In this document: positions 56,801 through 64,000 of the stretch, in pieces
How positions within the stretch are numbered: the stretch's first letter is position 1
Layout: every line of letters begins with the position of its first letter
From: Scolanthus callimorphus
Taxonomy: Eukaryota > Cnidaria > Anthozoa > Actiniaria > Edwardsiidae
Assembly (NCBI GenBank): GCA_033964015.1
Contig: CM066912.1
Location: 18,649,073-18,713,072, forward strand
Direction of reading: 5' to 3'
Length of the DNA: 64,000 nucleotides
The notes under the pieces: model-generated
Database searches by the model: none
Told to the model about the DNA's origin: nothing
Seen by the model: only the letters and a program-made list of their open reading frames with translations
Program-made: the position numbers and the translations under genes

Positions 56801-59800
56801 CAATACTCTGAGCTCCCTTCTATTTCCCACACAATTTTCTTTATTTCTTTACTTTTTATTTTATTTTGGCGCACGTGCGCGCGAGAACAAGCGAAAGTTA
56901 GATAGTGGCGTAATTCCTTTGTCTATTTCGCTTCATTCCTAACATTGTCTCGTGCTCGTGTAGGCGAGTCACAAGTGGTTGGAGAGACTGTTGCCCCAGT
57001 CCCAGCGCCGACACAGGTCCCCCGAACACTCAACCTATCACAGACATCACGACATGACTGAAGAGGACGTCAAAAGGAGAGTGAAGGAAGTCGTCATGGC
57101 GAGGTTCTACAGCTTAGCTAAGGTAGGCCGTACTCTTGATTCACAATAATAGAGCTCTGATACCATCATTTTATAACTCATCATTTTATAACACAACTTT
57201 CCATTTGTAACAAACCATGGACAAAAGTGTCGAGAATTTCCCTACTAGCATGCAGATGGAGCAGATGTCTTGTCATGTTATGTTCAAAATCTATTTACAA
57301 ATAAATTCGTTCCTTCATGGTGTTCTTGAGAGATTTCCAGGAGGTATAATTCTAAGCAGGGGCGTAGCCAGTTTCACACCAATTGAAATCTCCTTGGTTG
57401 ACACTGACAATAGACATTTTCAGGACACGCTACCATACACTCGAGGATCTTCTCCCAAAGTTCAGTATAAAAAAGTGCCTCACTTTGTCTTTTCTTTTTT
57501 TCGCAGGCCTTTACGGACGCTGACACCAGCAGCAGAGGCACTGCCAGCCAACACACATTCAAAAGAATCTTAGATGAGCACGTGTTTCGTATGAACGAGC
57601 AGCAGTTTGACCATATATGGAATTCACTCCCGAAAGCCCCGGATGGCCACGTGGATTACCGTGAATTCCTGAAAATGTATTCAGCTCGTAATGACGTCAT
57701 CCGAAGCCAGTCTGCTACACCGCCTCGAGAGGAGGTATGTTTTCGTTTCAGCTCGATATCTTATTTTGCAGCTCTGTTTTTGCTCTTCTGACGTGCTCAC
57801 AAACCTGACCATCGTATCCGCCTTTCTCTACATGGTTCGCTTGATGCAGAATAGAAAATTCAATGCGTCAATGTTGAGATTGACCCATCGGTATCGCCTG
57901 TGTGGGCCTTTATCACACGGCAGCCATCTTGGATAAAATTCTTTGTTTTCCTTGTGGAAACTCGTAATCATATGAGGCTGCACATGCAAGAACAAAAGAT
58001 GTATCCAAGATCGCTGCCGTGTGATCAAGGCCAATACGCCCTTTTCAACCAACGCTGGTTGTAGGACAAGTTATCATTGAATGTCACGTTGAATGTCACA
58101 TTGATTTAGCAACTTGTTCTACTTAACTTTAAATGTATATACCTCCTCCTCTTCCCGGCCAGTTAGAAAAGGTTGTTATCCATCTTGGATTGAATCTGAG
58201 TTATATGGCAAATGTCTGCCCTTGTGACGACAATTGTAAATAAAAATGAATACGTGGAACAATAAAATATTTTGTGCATATCAGGCGTCCCGGCAGTCCT
58301 TGCTGTCGCCTATGATGTCACCCGCGTCTCTCAAGAGTCCGTCACCAGTCACTCCTCCTCTGAACGCCACTGAGGTCGAGAGGAAAATCAAAAATCAAGT
58401 AAGAACTGCTCGGATGTTAGTTCCTTAGGTTTTCTCTTATCACGGGTTCGTAAAAATGCTTTTGCCCCGCATAATGGCCGTAGGTTGAATAATGCACTTT
58501 ATTATAAGCTCGAGTTTATTCAAACAAAGCGCGCGCTCTGATTGGTTCTATCATGATCACGCGGTAAAGTACAAACACATGTTAAGTGTTAGTTGTGCGA
58601 TCGAAGGAAGCTGCTGAAACACGGGTTGACTGTTGCGTCAGAGTCCACTCGCTGCCATTTGCGCTAGGTTAGAGGTTTTATGCTGAAACTTCAGTTTCTG
58701 TCAAGAGAAAATGATATATAACTTTCTCTTGGTTTCTTTCTACTTTCAACTGGTTTTTTGTACTTCTGGAATTGATTTGGACAAAACATCTCGTTAAGAG
58801 GTAGTTGGGGTCACGTGACCCAGTGAGTGCAAGTGGCCTATTACTAAGAAAACCACAGTTATTACCAATCGAACGTTTCTTTTACACACAGTGTTCAGTT
58901 CTCCGTACTTACGGTCTTACGATTATTTTCCTTTCCTTTCCAGGTCTGTAAAAACTGCAGCAACTTCATAAATCATTCAGAAACATCGACCAAGAGAATT
59001 CTGGTCAGGTTAACTTCCAACAACTGAAAGGTACGTTGCTCTTTTAAAATTCTATATTCAAACATTTTGGTATAACTTTATTGAATGATACGCCTTCGTT
59101 TTAGATGTGTTGGACCAACATCGCATCTATCTTAGCCATAGTGAATTGCTGGCATTGTGGGGAAAGCACAGCACAGACAGCAAAGGACGGTAAGCATGTA
59201 AAGAAAGCTAAAATGGTGGTAGTGTGGCACAGTGTGTTAGTGCACGGCACACTGTGCGTACGGTCCACAGTTTGAACCCCGGACCGACCGACCAACCGTA
59301 TCGACTTTTTCTCGGTTCCGAGCTTATATAGCTTTATTCCTTTCACCTGGAGCTCTGATAAGAGAAAGGGGGTAAAAGCTGTGCACCGTGGACCTCGGTC
59401 ATGGCTAAAAGGGATGACTCAGAAGGACCTGATCAGTAATTAATAGGCTTCACGGTAGAACGAACCTACATATGCCATGTTATGCCATGTTATGCCATGT
59501 AGCTTCGTTCTATTGTTTATCCTATGAATTATTAATCAGGTCCTTCTGAGTTATCTCTTTTAGTCAGTCTCCTTGGAGTATTGTTACGAGTAATCCACGT
59601 AAAATATGGCCTTTTGCTTTTACTTTCCTATTGGGGCAGTGTTAAAATGCATCCTGATCATCATGTCCAGCAAGAAGGAAACACGGAAATGCTAATGAAA
59701 CGTTTTTGTTTTCAGGATCGTTTACAAGGATTTTCTGAAGCATTTTGTGTTGGCAACGAAATCCCCAGACGACAGTAAACTATCAAGACCCAAACTACAA

Positions 59801-61173
59801 CCCACCAAAGTGCCGGTAAGAGGATTCACAGTGTGAACGTTGTCTTGGTAGTCCAGGGACTTGCTACAACTGATTTTAGTATCTGTATTCACGTTGTCAG
59901 TTAGGTTACTGAAGAGGGCCGTTTGGCTGAAAGCCCTTTAACGAGAACATGTAACATCACGTAGCTGTGTATGGCGTGTTTGGTCGGTGTTTGTTTACCT
60001 ACTCTTCATTTGTTAGTTGCTAGAGGTTCTTGTTCTTTGGAGAATGTTAGAACAACATAATCAACCTACTGCGAAATGAGGCGAGGTCATGTCCAAACTG
60101 GCGGCCTCCTAACAATGTAATCGATCCCCTTCCTGTCCCACAATATTACAATCCACATATTGCATTGTAGGATTGATAGGAGGTCAATTTCTATTATCAT
60201 GAGGTCGCCATCTTGGATCTGACGCCGTCCCTCAACAGGCCTATTCCAGGGACAGGAATTCCACTTATTTAGAAATAAGGCAATGGAACTCCAGGGTTGA
60301 CAGGGCCCTTTACGCTACTAAAAATAGGAGTCGGTCATTGGACAATGTCCGTCCAGAATTGAAAGTTAGCCGATCAAACATTTATCTTGCCGGAGATTTT
60401 AACTGGCCACATATAACACAATTCTTCGTCTCTTGTTTGTATATTGCTGTTCAGAAACAAGGTATGATCGACCTCAAATTGACTGACGTCTGCCATATTT
60501 TCAGCCGTTTTTATCCCTGTAACATAAGATGCAGTATTTTATACGGTTCCAAATAGCTTGCACAAAATGTTTTGACGCCATTTTGTTTTTCAGTCAAGTC
60601 CAGGCGTGCGTAGTGACGAGCTCATTGATGTCATGGCAACAATACGTGACAAAGTTCGTCAGGATTGGAAAGAAATGAGGCGCTCTTTTAGGGTAAGTGA
60701 TCGGTAACACAGTCTATGTTGCACCGGCTTTCAGTTGCACTTGCCGCATGTGACACCATGTTGCCATAATCGTGGCAGTTCGTATAAAACAAAGAGCCAA
60801 TGCGATGTGAGAGTTATGACATCGTTCGGAGAAGGCCATATTCACACGTCGGAGTTTCTCAGTTAAAATTCCGTAGTAAACTGTGTTCTTTTGAGAAGCA
60901 TTTCAAATACAAATTGGAGTACTTTGTATCACCTCAGTATTTTCTCTCTCTCTCTCTCTCTCACGGATTTTTCTAATGCATTGCTTGTTCATTCCTCAGG
61001 CGATCGACAAGGAAGGTAGTGGAACCTGTTCACCGATAGAGTTCCGACAGATGCTGAAGAGATTTAAGATCGAACTGAACGAAGAACAGTTCTTCCACGT
61101 GTACTCCTTCTACGACAAGAACTTGATAGGGAAGATCTCATATAATGAATTTCTTAGAGCACATCTGGAATAA
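26601..61173 (+). CDS. EFCAB6: EFCAB6 (DJ-1-binding protein family), complete multi-EF-hand axonemal protein
   Basis: Thirty-five coding exons summing to 4,680 nt (1,559 residues plus stop); human EFCAB6 is about 1,500. Every junction is GT/AG and every phase matches. The protein is a string of modules of about 100-130 residues, each with an F-x-x-F-D calcium loop, a helix of the form (R/K)R(V/I)L(E/D)SFCF, a linker (M/L)(S/T)(D/E)EQF, and a weaker second loop followed by (S/D)Y.EFL.RF. About ten loops keep canonical Ca ligands; others have lost them. EFCAB6 is known as a component of ciliary doublet microtubules and as a DJ-1 and androgen-receptor partner in mammals; an axonemal role here is inferred from orthology. 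The start ATG at 26601 opens a Ser/Arg-rich disordered leader (residues 1-85). Exon lists are in the three block entries. Confidence 0.94.
27418..27800. repeat. 20-bp tandem triplet and dispersed repeat
   Basis: GTGTTGCAATATAGAAAAGG is repeated three times (27421-27481). It is followed by a copy of the repeat at 21480-21665 (AAAATACAGTATTTGTATGG, GATAATTTCTGGAA). In EFCAB6 intron 1. Confidence 0.55.
27845..28015. repeat. Inverted repeat with 35-bp arms
   Basis: GCTCTAAAGGGAAGGGGAGG is mirrored by CCTCCTCTTCCCTTTAGAGC around a spacer of about 85 bp. In EFCAB6 intron 1. Confidence 0.5.
28938..29053. mobile_element. Short TIR element
   Basis: AATACATGGGTGCGTGGGGA and an inverted near-copy (TCTCCAAGCACCCATGTATT) bound about 115 bp in EFCAB6 intron 3. 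Confidence 0.5.
29456..29770. mobile_element. Partial foldback arm abutting the full element
   Basis: An inverted copy of 29771-30070 (TCCTCCAGCCGAAAGGGCGT; TTCTCAGACAGAATTTTTGT). Together they form a palindrome of about 600 bp centred near 29770. Confidence 0.65.
31566..32721. mobile_element. TIR-plus-hairpin element with a 1-kb cargo, nested in the foldback arm
   Basis: Perfect 23-bp inverted repeats (TTTAGTATATACTACACGGG...) at 31566-31588 and 32588-32610 bound a cargo of about 1 kb. A terminal hairpin (32611-32721) opened by ACAATTATTC and closed by GAATAATTGTTAAATA follows directly. TATACTT on both sides may be the target duplication. The cargo has an exon-like minus-strand stretch ending at a GTAAGC donor. 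Confidence 0.6.
32046..32452 (-). pseudogene. Exon-like coding fragment inside a mobile element
   Basis: Reading from an ATG near 32452 (MVETCCCFREAKTL), with a frame change near 32290-32300, gives about 130 codons ending ...WLMIKRINKST exactly at a consensus splice donor (ACG/GTAAGC, minus strand). It looks like a captured or ancestral first exon. No family recognised. The frame break argues against present function. Confidence 0.3.
33210..33355. repeat. Direct tandem duplication of about 85 bp just after EFCAB6 exon 4
   Basis: GGTTCCAGACAGTG.GTACTGCAGG ... GCAAAATTTGTCA occurs twice (about 33219 and 33305). It starts about 15 bp after the exon 4 donor (33195). Confidence 0.55.
35630..36141. 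mobile_element. 512-bp Tc1/mariner-type MITE with TA flanks
   Basis: TIRs CAGTAAAAACCCGCATAAAA and their inverse, each flanked by TA (35628-35629 and 36142-36143), the target duplication of Tc1/mariner elements. Ends 44 bp upstream of EFCAB6 exon 9 (36186). No transposase. Confidence 0.72.
36643..37160. repeat. Two inverted-repeat pairs in EFCAB6 intron 9
   Basis: CTCGAGGATCC...GGATCCTCGAG bounds 36647-36735, and TTCCCTTTCGTAAACCATTG at about 36798 is inverted at about 37122-37143. The second interior has several AACGACCGTTCT-type near-repeats. Confidence 0.45.
36880..36965 (-). repeat. Possible tRNA-derived SINE head
   Basis: On the minus strand GTAGCGCACTGGTTAATAG looks like an A box; the B box (GGGTTCCCGG) is weak. 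In EFCAB6 intron 9, within an inverted-repeat region. Confidence 0.3.
39324..39524. mobile_element. Palindromic MITE of about 200 bp in EFCAB6 intron 13
   Basis: AATAGACCTCCTCGACTTGG and TTACGCCCAAGCCGAGGAGG-type arms match for about 80 bp. Ends 59 bp upstream of exon 14 (39583). Confidence 0.65.
40384..40560. mobile_element. Palindromic repeat, 'ACAGGGAATTTC' family, copy 1
   Basis: Arms carry ACAGGGAATTTC.GCAGAAA and CCCATCCA.GGAAAA with their inverses. Copy 2 is at 54946-55282. EFCAB6 intron 15. Confidence 0.6.
40577..40794. mobile_element. MITE, AGAGC..ACATGACTGTC family, copy 2
   Basis: Intact 218-bp copy: AGAGCAGATTTCACATGACT at the left, AGTCATGTGAAAAGCGCTCT at the right, with ATTGGCT and TAATTAC motifs inside. 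Best reference for the family's uninterrupted form. Confidence 0.72.
41417..42150. mobile_element. Inverted-repeat element with 100-bp arms and nested hairpins
   Basis: Arms 41422-41515 and 42045-42142 match inversely (TTTGAAGTTTGCCGAGCTTC; CATTCCACTATGACACAGAT). Inside are a hairpin opened by AAATTAGACCTCGAG and closed by GAGAGGTCTAATCG (41562-41664) and a second built on TTTATTCACCTAC (about 41908-41990). EFCAB6 intron 16. Confidence 0.6.
43842..44587. other. EFCAB6 intron 20, nothing recognised
   Basis: No coding stretch, TIR or tandem repeat was identified beyond a short GAGTAAAATGTC match shared with 15371-15500. Confidence 0.4.
45145..45393. mobile_element. MITE, AGAGC..ACATGACTGTC family, copy 3
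   Basis: AGAGCGGATTGACTGTCGTG at the left and CACGACGGTCATCTGAAATC at the right; ends 122 bp upstream of EFCAB6 exon 22. Confidence 0.65.
45940..46098. mobile_element. Terminal-hairpin-type palindrome
   Basis: TAAAACAATTATTGAATTCA opens and CCAATAATTGC closes a nested palindrome (GTGATTTCCAGAATAAACAA and its inverse; centre GGCCTTACGGCC). It resembles the hairpin part of 10950-11250 and 31566-32721. Confidence 0.5.
46248..46565 (-). mobile_element. 318-bp foldback element, copy C, in EFCAB6 intron 22
   Basis: Same length as copy A and opposite orientation. Its outer end (46565) lies about 160 bp upstream of EFCAB6 exon 23 (46729). Confidence 0.75.
47012..47396. repeat. MITE end amplified into a 20-bp tandem array (about 13 copies)
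   Basis: TTGTATACACCTAT (about 47011) and its inverse bound a hairpin with GGTTGCTTTTTGGGAATTTG. From the right end, CTAGGCTAGGTGTATACGAA is repeated in tandem to 47396 with almost no variation. EFCAB6 intron 23. Confidence 0.75.
47705..47915. mobile_element. Palindromic element, 'CCCAGAGC' family, copy 1
   Basis: TTCTCGAACCCAGAGCTTCC and GGAGCTCTGGGTACGAGAAT are inverted ends. Relative of 61557-61961; ends about 50 bp before EFCAB6 exon 24. Confidence 0.6.
48998..49125. mobile_element. MITE, AGAGC..ACATGACTGTC family, copy 4, starting at a splice donor
   Basis: AGCGCGGTTTTCACATGACT begins 7 bp after the last base of EFCAB6 exon 25 (48990), leaving GTGAAAT as the only intron sequence before it. 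The right end is GTCATCTGAAATCCGCTCT. Confidence 0.7.
49703..49852. repeat. Telomere-like 12-bp minisatellite (TTTTGGGTTAGG)n
   Basis: About 12 copies alternating TTTTGGGTTAGG and CTTTGGGTTAGG. The GGGTTAGG core resembles the metazoan telomere repeat TTAGGG. Directly adjoins the 3' tail of the LINE. Confidence 0.75.
50060..52871 (-). pseudogene. LINE ORF2: APE endonuclease and reverse transcriptase, frameshifted
   Basis: Endonuclease part 52871-52188: SINVNGL, INETKISD, SWYRPPNS, AGDLNSD and ISDHYLV mark the catalytic Asn, Glu, Asp and His. The second part (from about 52190 to 51262) has the pre-RT linker and RT blocks SKATGLDKIPAKVL and ENYRPISVLPIISK. The third part (to 50060) has FLDIRKAFDSINH, GVPQGSILGPLLFLLYIND and the catalytic box YADDTQ, ending in the SYNGAMLWNSL tail typical of CR1/L2. 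The three parts lie in three frames, so there are at least two frameshifts. The WWWW run near 52670 suggests another compensated indel in a Gly-rich turn. Confidence 0.88.
52934..53943 (-). pseudogene. LINE ORF1: coiled coil plus SGNH-esterase-like domain, frameshifted
   Basis: Starts at MMATVNPSQ (53943). A short leucine/glutamate heptad region (coiled coil) is followed by a linker rich in Ser, Gln and Asn, then the esterase blocks: GDSIIKHI (block I, Ser), HSGTNNV (block III, Asn) and LHLSPKGSAML (His). One frame change near 53465-53475, in a run of A and G, separates block I from the rest. Esterase domains in ORF1 are documented in some CR1/L2-clade LINEs; they are thought to act on lipid or membrane contacts. 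Not translated as one protein here. Confidence 0.8.
54381..54674. mobile_element. 294-bp MITE ending 35 bp before EFCAB6 exon 26
   Basis: ACACTTATTTCAGAAATGGT at the left and its exact inverse at 54650-54672 form a TIR of about 25 bp. The remaining intron before the acceptor (54709) is a TTG repeat, so the branch point is probably within or next to the MITE. Confidence 0.72.
54946..55282. mobile_element. Palindromic repeat, 'ACAGGGAATTTC' family, copy 2 with outer TIRs
   Basis: Outer ends GTTCACTAGCGACATAA and an inverse near-copy bound the same palindrome as 40384-40560. EFCAB6 intron 26. Confidence 0.6.
57904..58033. mobile_element. Short inverted-repeat element
   Basis: GGGCCTTTATCACACGGCAG and its inverse (CTGCCGTGTGATCAAGGCC) bound about 130 bp in EFCAB6 intron 29. 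Confidence 0.5.
59215..59340 (+). repeat. tRNA-derived SINE head in EFCAB6 intron 32
   Basis: GTGGCACAGTGTGTTAGTGC (A-box-like) and CAGTTTGAACCCCGG (B-box-like) are spaced as in a tRNA promoter; a tRNA cloverleaf is not preserved. Confidence 0.4.
59404..59565. mobile_element. Inverted-repeat element with a TATGCCATGT triplet at the centre
   Basis: Arms share GACTCAGAAGGACCTGATCA-type sequence; the centre has TATGCCATGT in three tandem copies. EFCAB6 intron 32. Confidence 0.5.
60335..60420 (+). mobile_element. Fragment of a LINE endonuclease domain
   Basis: A short reading stretch in EFCAB6 intron 33 contains SRSNIYLAGDFNWPHI, matching the GDFN motif region of APE-type endonucleases. It breaks off soon after and belongs to a different LINE from the one in intron 25. 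Confidence 0.5.
60945..60962. repeat. (TC)n microsatellite upstream of the last EFCAB6 exon
   Basis: About nine TC units 40 bp before the exon 35 acceptor (60999); may act as its polypyrimidine tract. Confidence 0.5.
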
Positions 61174-61225
61174 GGAGACTGTGTTGGAGCACTCTACGCA
61201 TCACACTCATCCTCAGAGAACAGGG

Positions 61226-61346
61226 GACTGCTAGGTCCTCGTATATCATGAATAAGGGGGGGGGGGGAGCTGCTAGGTCCTCGTATATCATGAATAAGGG
61301 GGGGGGGGGGGCTGCTAGGTCCTCGTATATCAAGAATAAGGGGGGA
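61226..61346 (+). repeat. Three 42-bp tandem units with G runs in the EFCAB6 3' flank
   Basis: GCTAGGTCCTCGTATATCAT-GAATAAG-G(n) is repeated three times, with G runs of about 13, 14 and 6. Lies about 55 bp after the EFCAB6 stop, hence probably in its 3' UTR; G-run length may be unreliable. Confidence 0.65.
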
Positions 61347-61556
61347 ATGCACTCCTACTTCCGCACGTGCCGCGAACTTAGGGGTTTATCGGGAAGTTAG
61401 AGAATGAAGGGTATGCAGTTTTAATGTTATGGTTGCATAGATCCACTGCCTCTCCAAATTTACGGTGTTCGCAATGCACGAGTAAACTATATTGTCTAAG
61501 TAGTGACCTGAAGTTCATTTGTATAGGAAGGGCGCATGATTAGACCGGCGCATTGG

Positions 61557-61961
61557 ACTGGCTCGTCACCTCGCAGGGGAGGGTCTGGTAACTTCCATTT
61601 GAGGGCCTTCGCTAATTTGGTGATTTTGAACGTTGGAGCATGCGCAGGAAGCTCTTTCTCTCAACGGCTATGACAATCTCGTACCCAGAGCCCGTCATCT
61701 TTTGGCTAGCGGCAATATTCAGGGCTCTGGGGAATCGATTTTTTAAAACCCAGATTCTGGGTTTCCGGTTTGAAGGTTGTATGAAAGTTCGTTACGTTTT
61801 TGATCTACCACGCATGCTCACAAATCGGATTCCCCCAGAGCCCCGAATCTTGCCGCTGGCCAAAAGATGACGGGCTCTGGGTACGAGATTGCGGCTATGA
61901 ATAAAATCTCGCGCATGCGTCAGTGGCTGTTACCAGAGCCTCCCCCGCGAGGTGACGAGAC
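61557..61961. mobile_element. Nested palindromic elements, 'CCCAGAGC' family, copy 2
   Basis: Outer arms (GGCTCGTCACCTCGCAGGGG; GCGAGGTGACGAG) enclose an inner palindrome of about 215 bp (TCTCGTACCCAGAGCCCGTC at about 61678 and its inverse ending about 61889), so one copy sits inside another. Confidence 0.6.
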
Positions 61962-62157
61962 GTGGAGCTCTTGGTTTGAGAATCGTCTAACTACCTAAAC
62001 AATAGGAAACTAACATTTGTTGCGACTAGAATTGGGATCGACGTTTGCACTAGGCCTAAGGGGCCCTCTGGACCTATATGCTTCATGGCTGATTGCCACA
62101 ATATTTGCCTTAATATTTGAATATGAATAGACCCTTTGTTTGACTATGCCTCGTTCT

Positions 62158-62303
62158 ATTGCTGGCTTTACGTGACGTCATTGGCAGCCATGTTGGTGTA
62201 CAGGAACAAAGGAAAGTTCATTTGTTGCTCTTTGTTCTGTACACCAACATGGCCGCCGCGCTTTTGTTATTTTATTCCCATAGGAATGAGTGCAAACTAA
62301 GAA
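62158..62303. repeat. Dispersed repeat, copy 2 (pairs with 4412-4560)
   Basis: Second copy of the repeat seen in the TNPO3 intron, downstream of EFCAB6. Both contain TGACGTCA and a GCCATGTTGGTG hairpin. Confidence 0.65.
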
Positions 62304-63169
62304 TAAGACGACGACTATATGGCATTCAGCCATGAAGCAGGCACGGATCCAGGGGGGTTCATCGGTTGCAAATGCAACCCCCCCTCCCCCCCACCCCCAC
62401 CCCTTTCCGAACGAACCGATTTTTGGGGAATCTATTCTCTCAAGACCTTTTGTCATTCCAGAGTGGTTCTTTTCTTTAATGTGACCCAATGTATACCAGT
62501 GTAAGCTGATCATCAGATCAGTGGATAACATACAACGCGCACTCTTACTGGATTGTATAACTTCATTGGTTCTTTGTTTTGAGACGAAGCAAAATAAAGG
62601 AAAATTATGTTGTGTAATATATTACCATTGCTGTAAATACTGAATGTTATCTGTAGACATGAGTCAAAGTGGAGCTAGGGAATAATTATCTGTAAATAAT
62701 TTTATATTCAAGCAAGAGTGGATTAACAAGAGTTAGAATCTTTCGTACAGTATTTGTCCACATCACAGTCAGAAAAGTGTCTAGTTTTTAGATTTGAATT
62801 TCGCGCGCGAAAGTATTCGAATGCTCGTATACCCAATACACAACAAATAGAGAATATCCTACCTTATCTTTGCGACTTTAAAGGGTTTTCGATTGATCTG
62901 CGATTTTATTTTAGGCTGGATCTCACAACTGTTTGCGTGGCGAGAAAGTGGGAACCCTGTGGATGACTTTTCTGACTGATTCGGCCGTACATAGTAAATA
63001 TGGAAACTCTTGGTAATCCACTCTTGATTCAAGTTAATTCCTGTGAATAAACAATCGAAGCTCAAAACAAGTACCATTGTCGTCACCATTGTGTAGTGTG
63101 GCCAAGTATGGTTGTGGTTGATTCTGAAGGACAAAGTTTCTGATATTTACCGCGACTCTTAGGCCTGTT
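62304..63169. other. Downstream region, no gene recognised
   Basis: Contains a C-rich low-complexity stretch (62381-62403) and AT-rich unique-looking sequence. No exon with flanking splice sites could be supported. Confidence 0.4.
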
Positions 63170-63390
63170 TCAAACGTTGATCTTTTGCCGCGTCGAATCC
63201 AATTCAGCCGACTGGCTTTCTCCTTTTCACCACAAAAGGGAGAATAAATAAGAAAAACAAACTTTACGTTCCTTTTTGTTATGCTATGACTCATCTAGAT
63301 TTACCTTTTGCACTAGACAGTGTCCTGAAGCTGCAAACGAAATTTCTAACAATTAGATTCGACGCGACAAAAGTTCGACGTCTGCTGGCC
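63170..63390. mobile_element. TIR element with CGCGTCGAAT arms
   Basis: GATCTTTTGCCGCGTCGAAT at the left and its near-inverse (ATTCGACGCGACAAAAGTTC) at about 63357-63376 bound about 200 bp. Confidence 0.5.
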
Positions 63391-64000
63391 TTATAAACGT
63401 TTCGTGCAACAAACTATCCTCCGAAGTCTTTCCCCGTCACTTTTGTTACCCGCGCGAGATGTGGGGCATAAACAACAGTAACTAATGGCTTTGTATGACA
63501 TTTCGGATCCATGAATTCGTGTGAAACAAGTGCTCGTTATATTTTTTCTGACGCCACTCTAACCACCAGCTGTGTTGGTGCATCAAAGTAATGCCTTGAA
63601 TGCAGAACTCGCGGGAAATTATTATTCGTATCGAGTTTATGACCATATTTGGTCAATAATGAAATCTCGACTGCTAACCCAAGCAGGTTTTCTCTTCGCT
63701 TACATAAAGAAAAGAAACAGTGGTAAGGTAATAATATACTAACATTTAACAACTTAAAGTTAGGTATGGAACAAGGATAGCGTTGCTAAGTAATTTTTTA
63801 ATTAGTGACGTCACAGTCAGAAATTGCTAAGAAAACTAGGTCAACCTGAGCGCGCGCAATTCGCAGCATATTTTATATCACTGCTGTGTCAGTGAGCGTG
63901 ATGATGTTTCACGGGCCTGTTTCTCCGCTAAACATATATGTACATTTACTATGCACATATAGATCAAAATATTTCGGCCCAGAAATTATGTCTGAGCCTG
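63391..64000. other. Right-edge sequence, nothing recognised
   Basis: No coding exon, repeat pair or motif that could be supported. Confidence 0.35.

Larger units (their letters stand above)
54710..61173 (+). other. EFCAB6: EFCAB6 exons 26-35: C-terminal modules, mostly degenerate EF-hands (residues about 1154-1559)
   Basis: Exons 54710-54814, 56038-56124, 56964-57122, 57507-57734, 58285-58398, 58961-59030, 59105-59189, 59716-59815, 60594-60692, 61000-61173. Loops such as DGAGVGLITTGD, DADTSSRGTASQ and DQENSGQVNFQQ lack key oxygen ligands and probably do not bind calcium. The last module recovers: DKEGSGTCSPIE (about 1505) and DKNLIGKISYNE (about 1541). Stop TAA at 61171-61173. For exon 31 the acceptor at 58960 is used; the AG at 58943 would shift the frame into a stop. 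Confidence 0.9.

Overview
This is nuclear DNA of an animal, most likely a marine invertebrate and probably an anthozoan cnidarian (coral or anemone). Genes are split into many short exons with GT/AG introns, the three multi-exon genes have animal-type relatives, an intronless rhodopsin-type receptor is present, and introns are packed with foldback and terminal-inverted-repeat (TIR) elements plus a CR1/L2-like LINE. The phylum is an inference; no species-specific marker was seen.

Layout. (1) 61-20262, minus strand: the first 16 exons (about 500 codons) of a transportin-3 (TNPO3) gene that runs off the left edge. An intronless class A GPCR (6515-7459, plus strand) is nested antisense in its intron 8. 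(2) 20263-20728: short head-to-head promoter. (3) 20729-23890, plus strand: a five-exon, 180-residue CYTH-domain protein. (4) 26601-61173, plus strand: a complete EFCAB6 gene, a 35-exon, 1,559-residue multi-EF-hand protein of the ciliary doublet-microtubule class. I reconstructed it exon by exon; all junctions are GT/AG and all phases agree. (5) 61174-64000: downstream DNA with repeats only.

The rest is mostly repeat. Notable are a tandem satellite dense in TGACGTCA (CRE-type) sites in a TNPO3 intron (10.4-12.25 kb), a 1.9-kb TIR element with internal 200-bp repeats (16.5-18.4 kb), a 3-kb foldback element interrupted by a second mobile element (29.8-32.8 kb), a decayed LINE in EFCAB6 intron 25 (49.9-54.0 kb) beside a telomere-like 12-bp repeat, MITEs abutting both splice sites of that intron, and a recurring 'internal TIR plus terminal hairpin' element family. 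No operon, CRISPR array, rRNA or intact tRNA gene was found.

The genes are functionally unrelated: nuclear import of SR proteins (TNPO3), a triphosphate-binding enzyme fold (CYTH), a plasma-membrane receptor, and a calcium-binding axonemal protein (EFCAB6). The only likely regulatory coupling is the shared TNPO3/CYTH promoter. Nothing here amounts to a new multi-gene system; the most novel material is in the repeats and their contact with splice sites.
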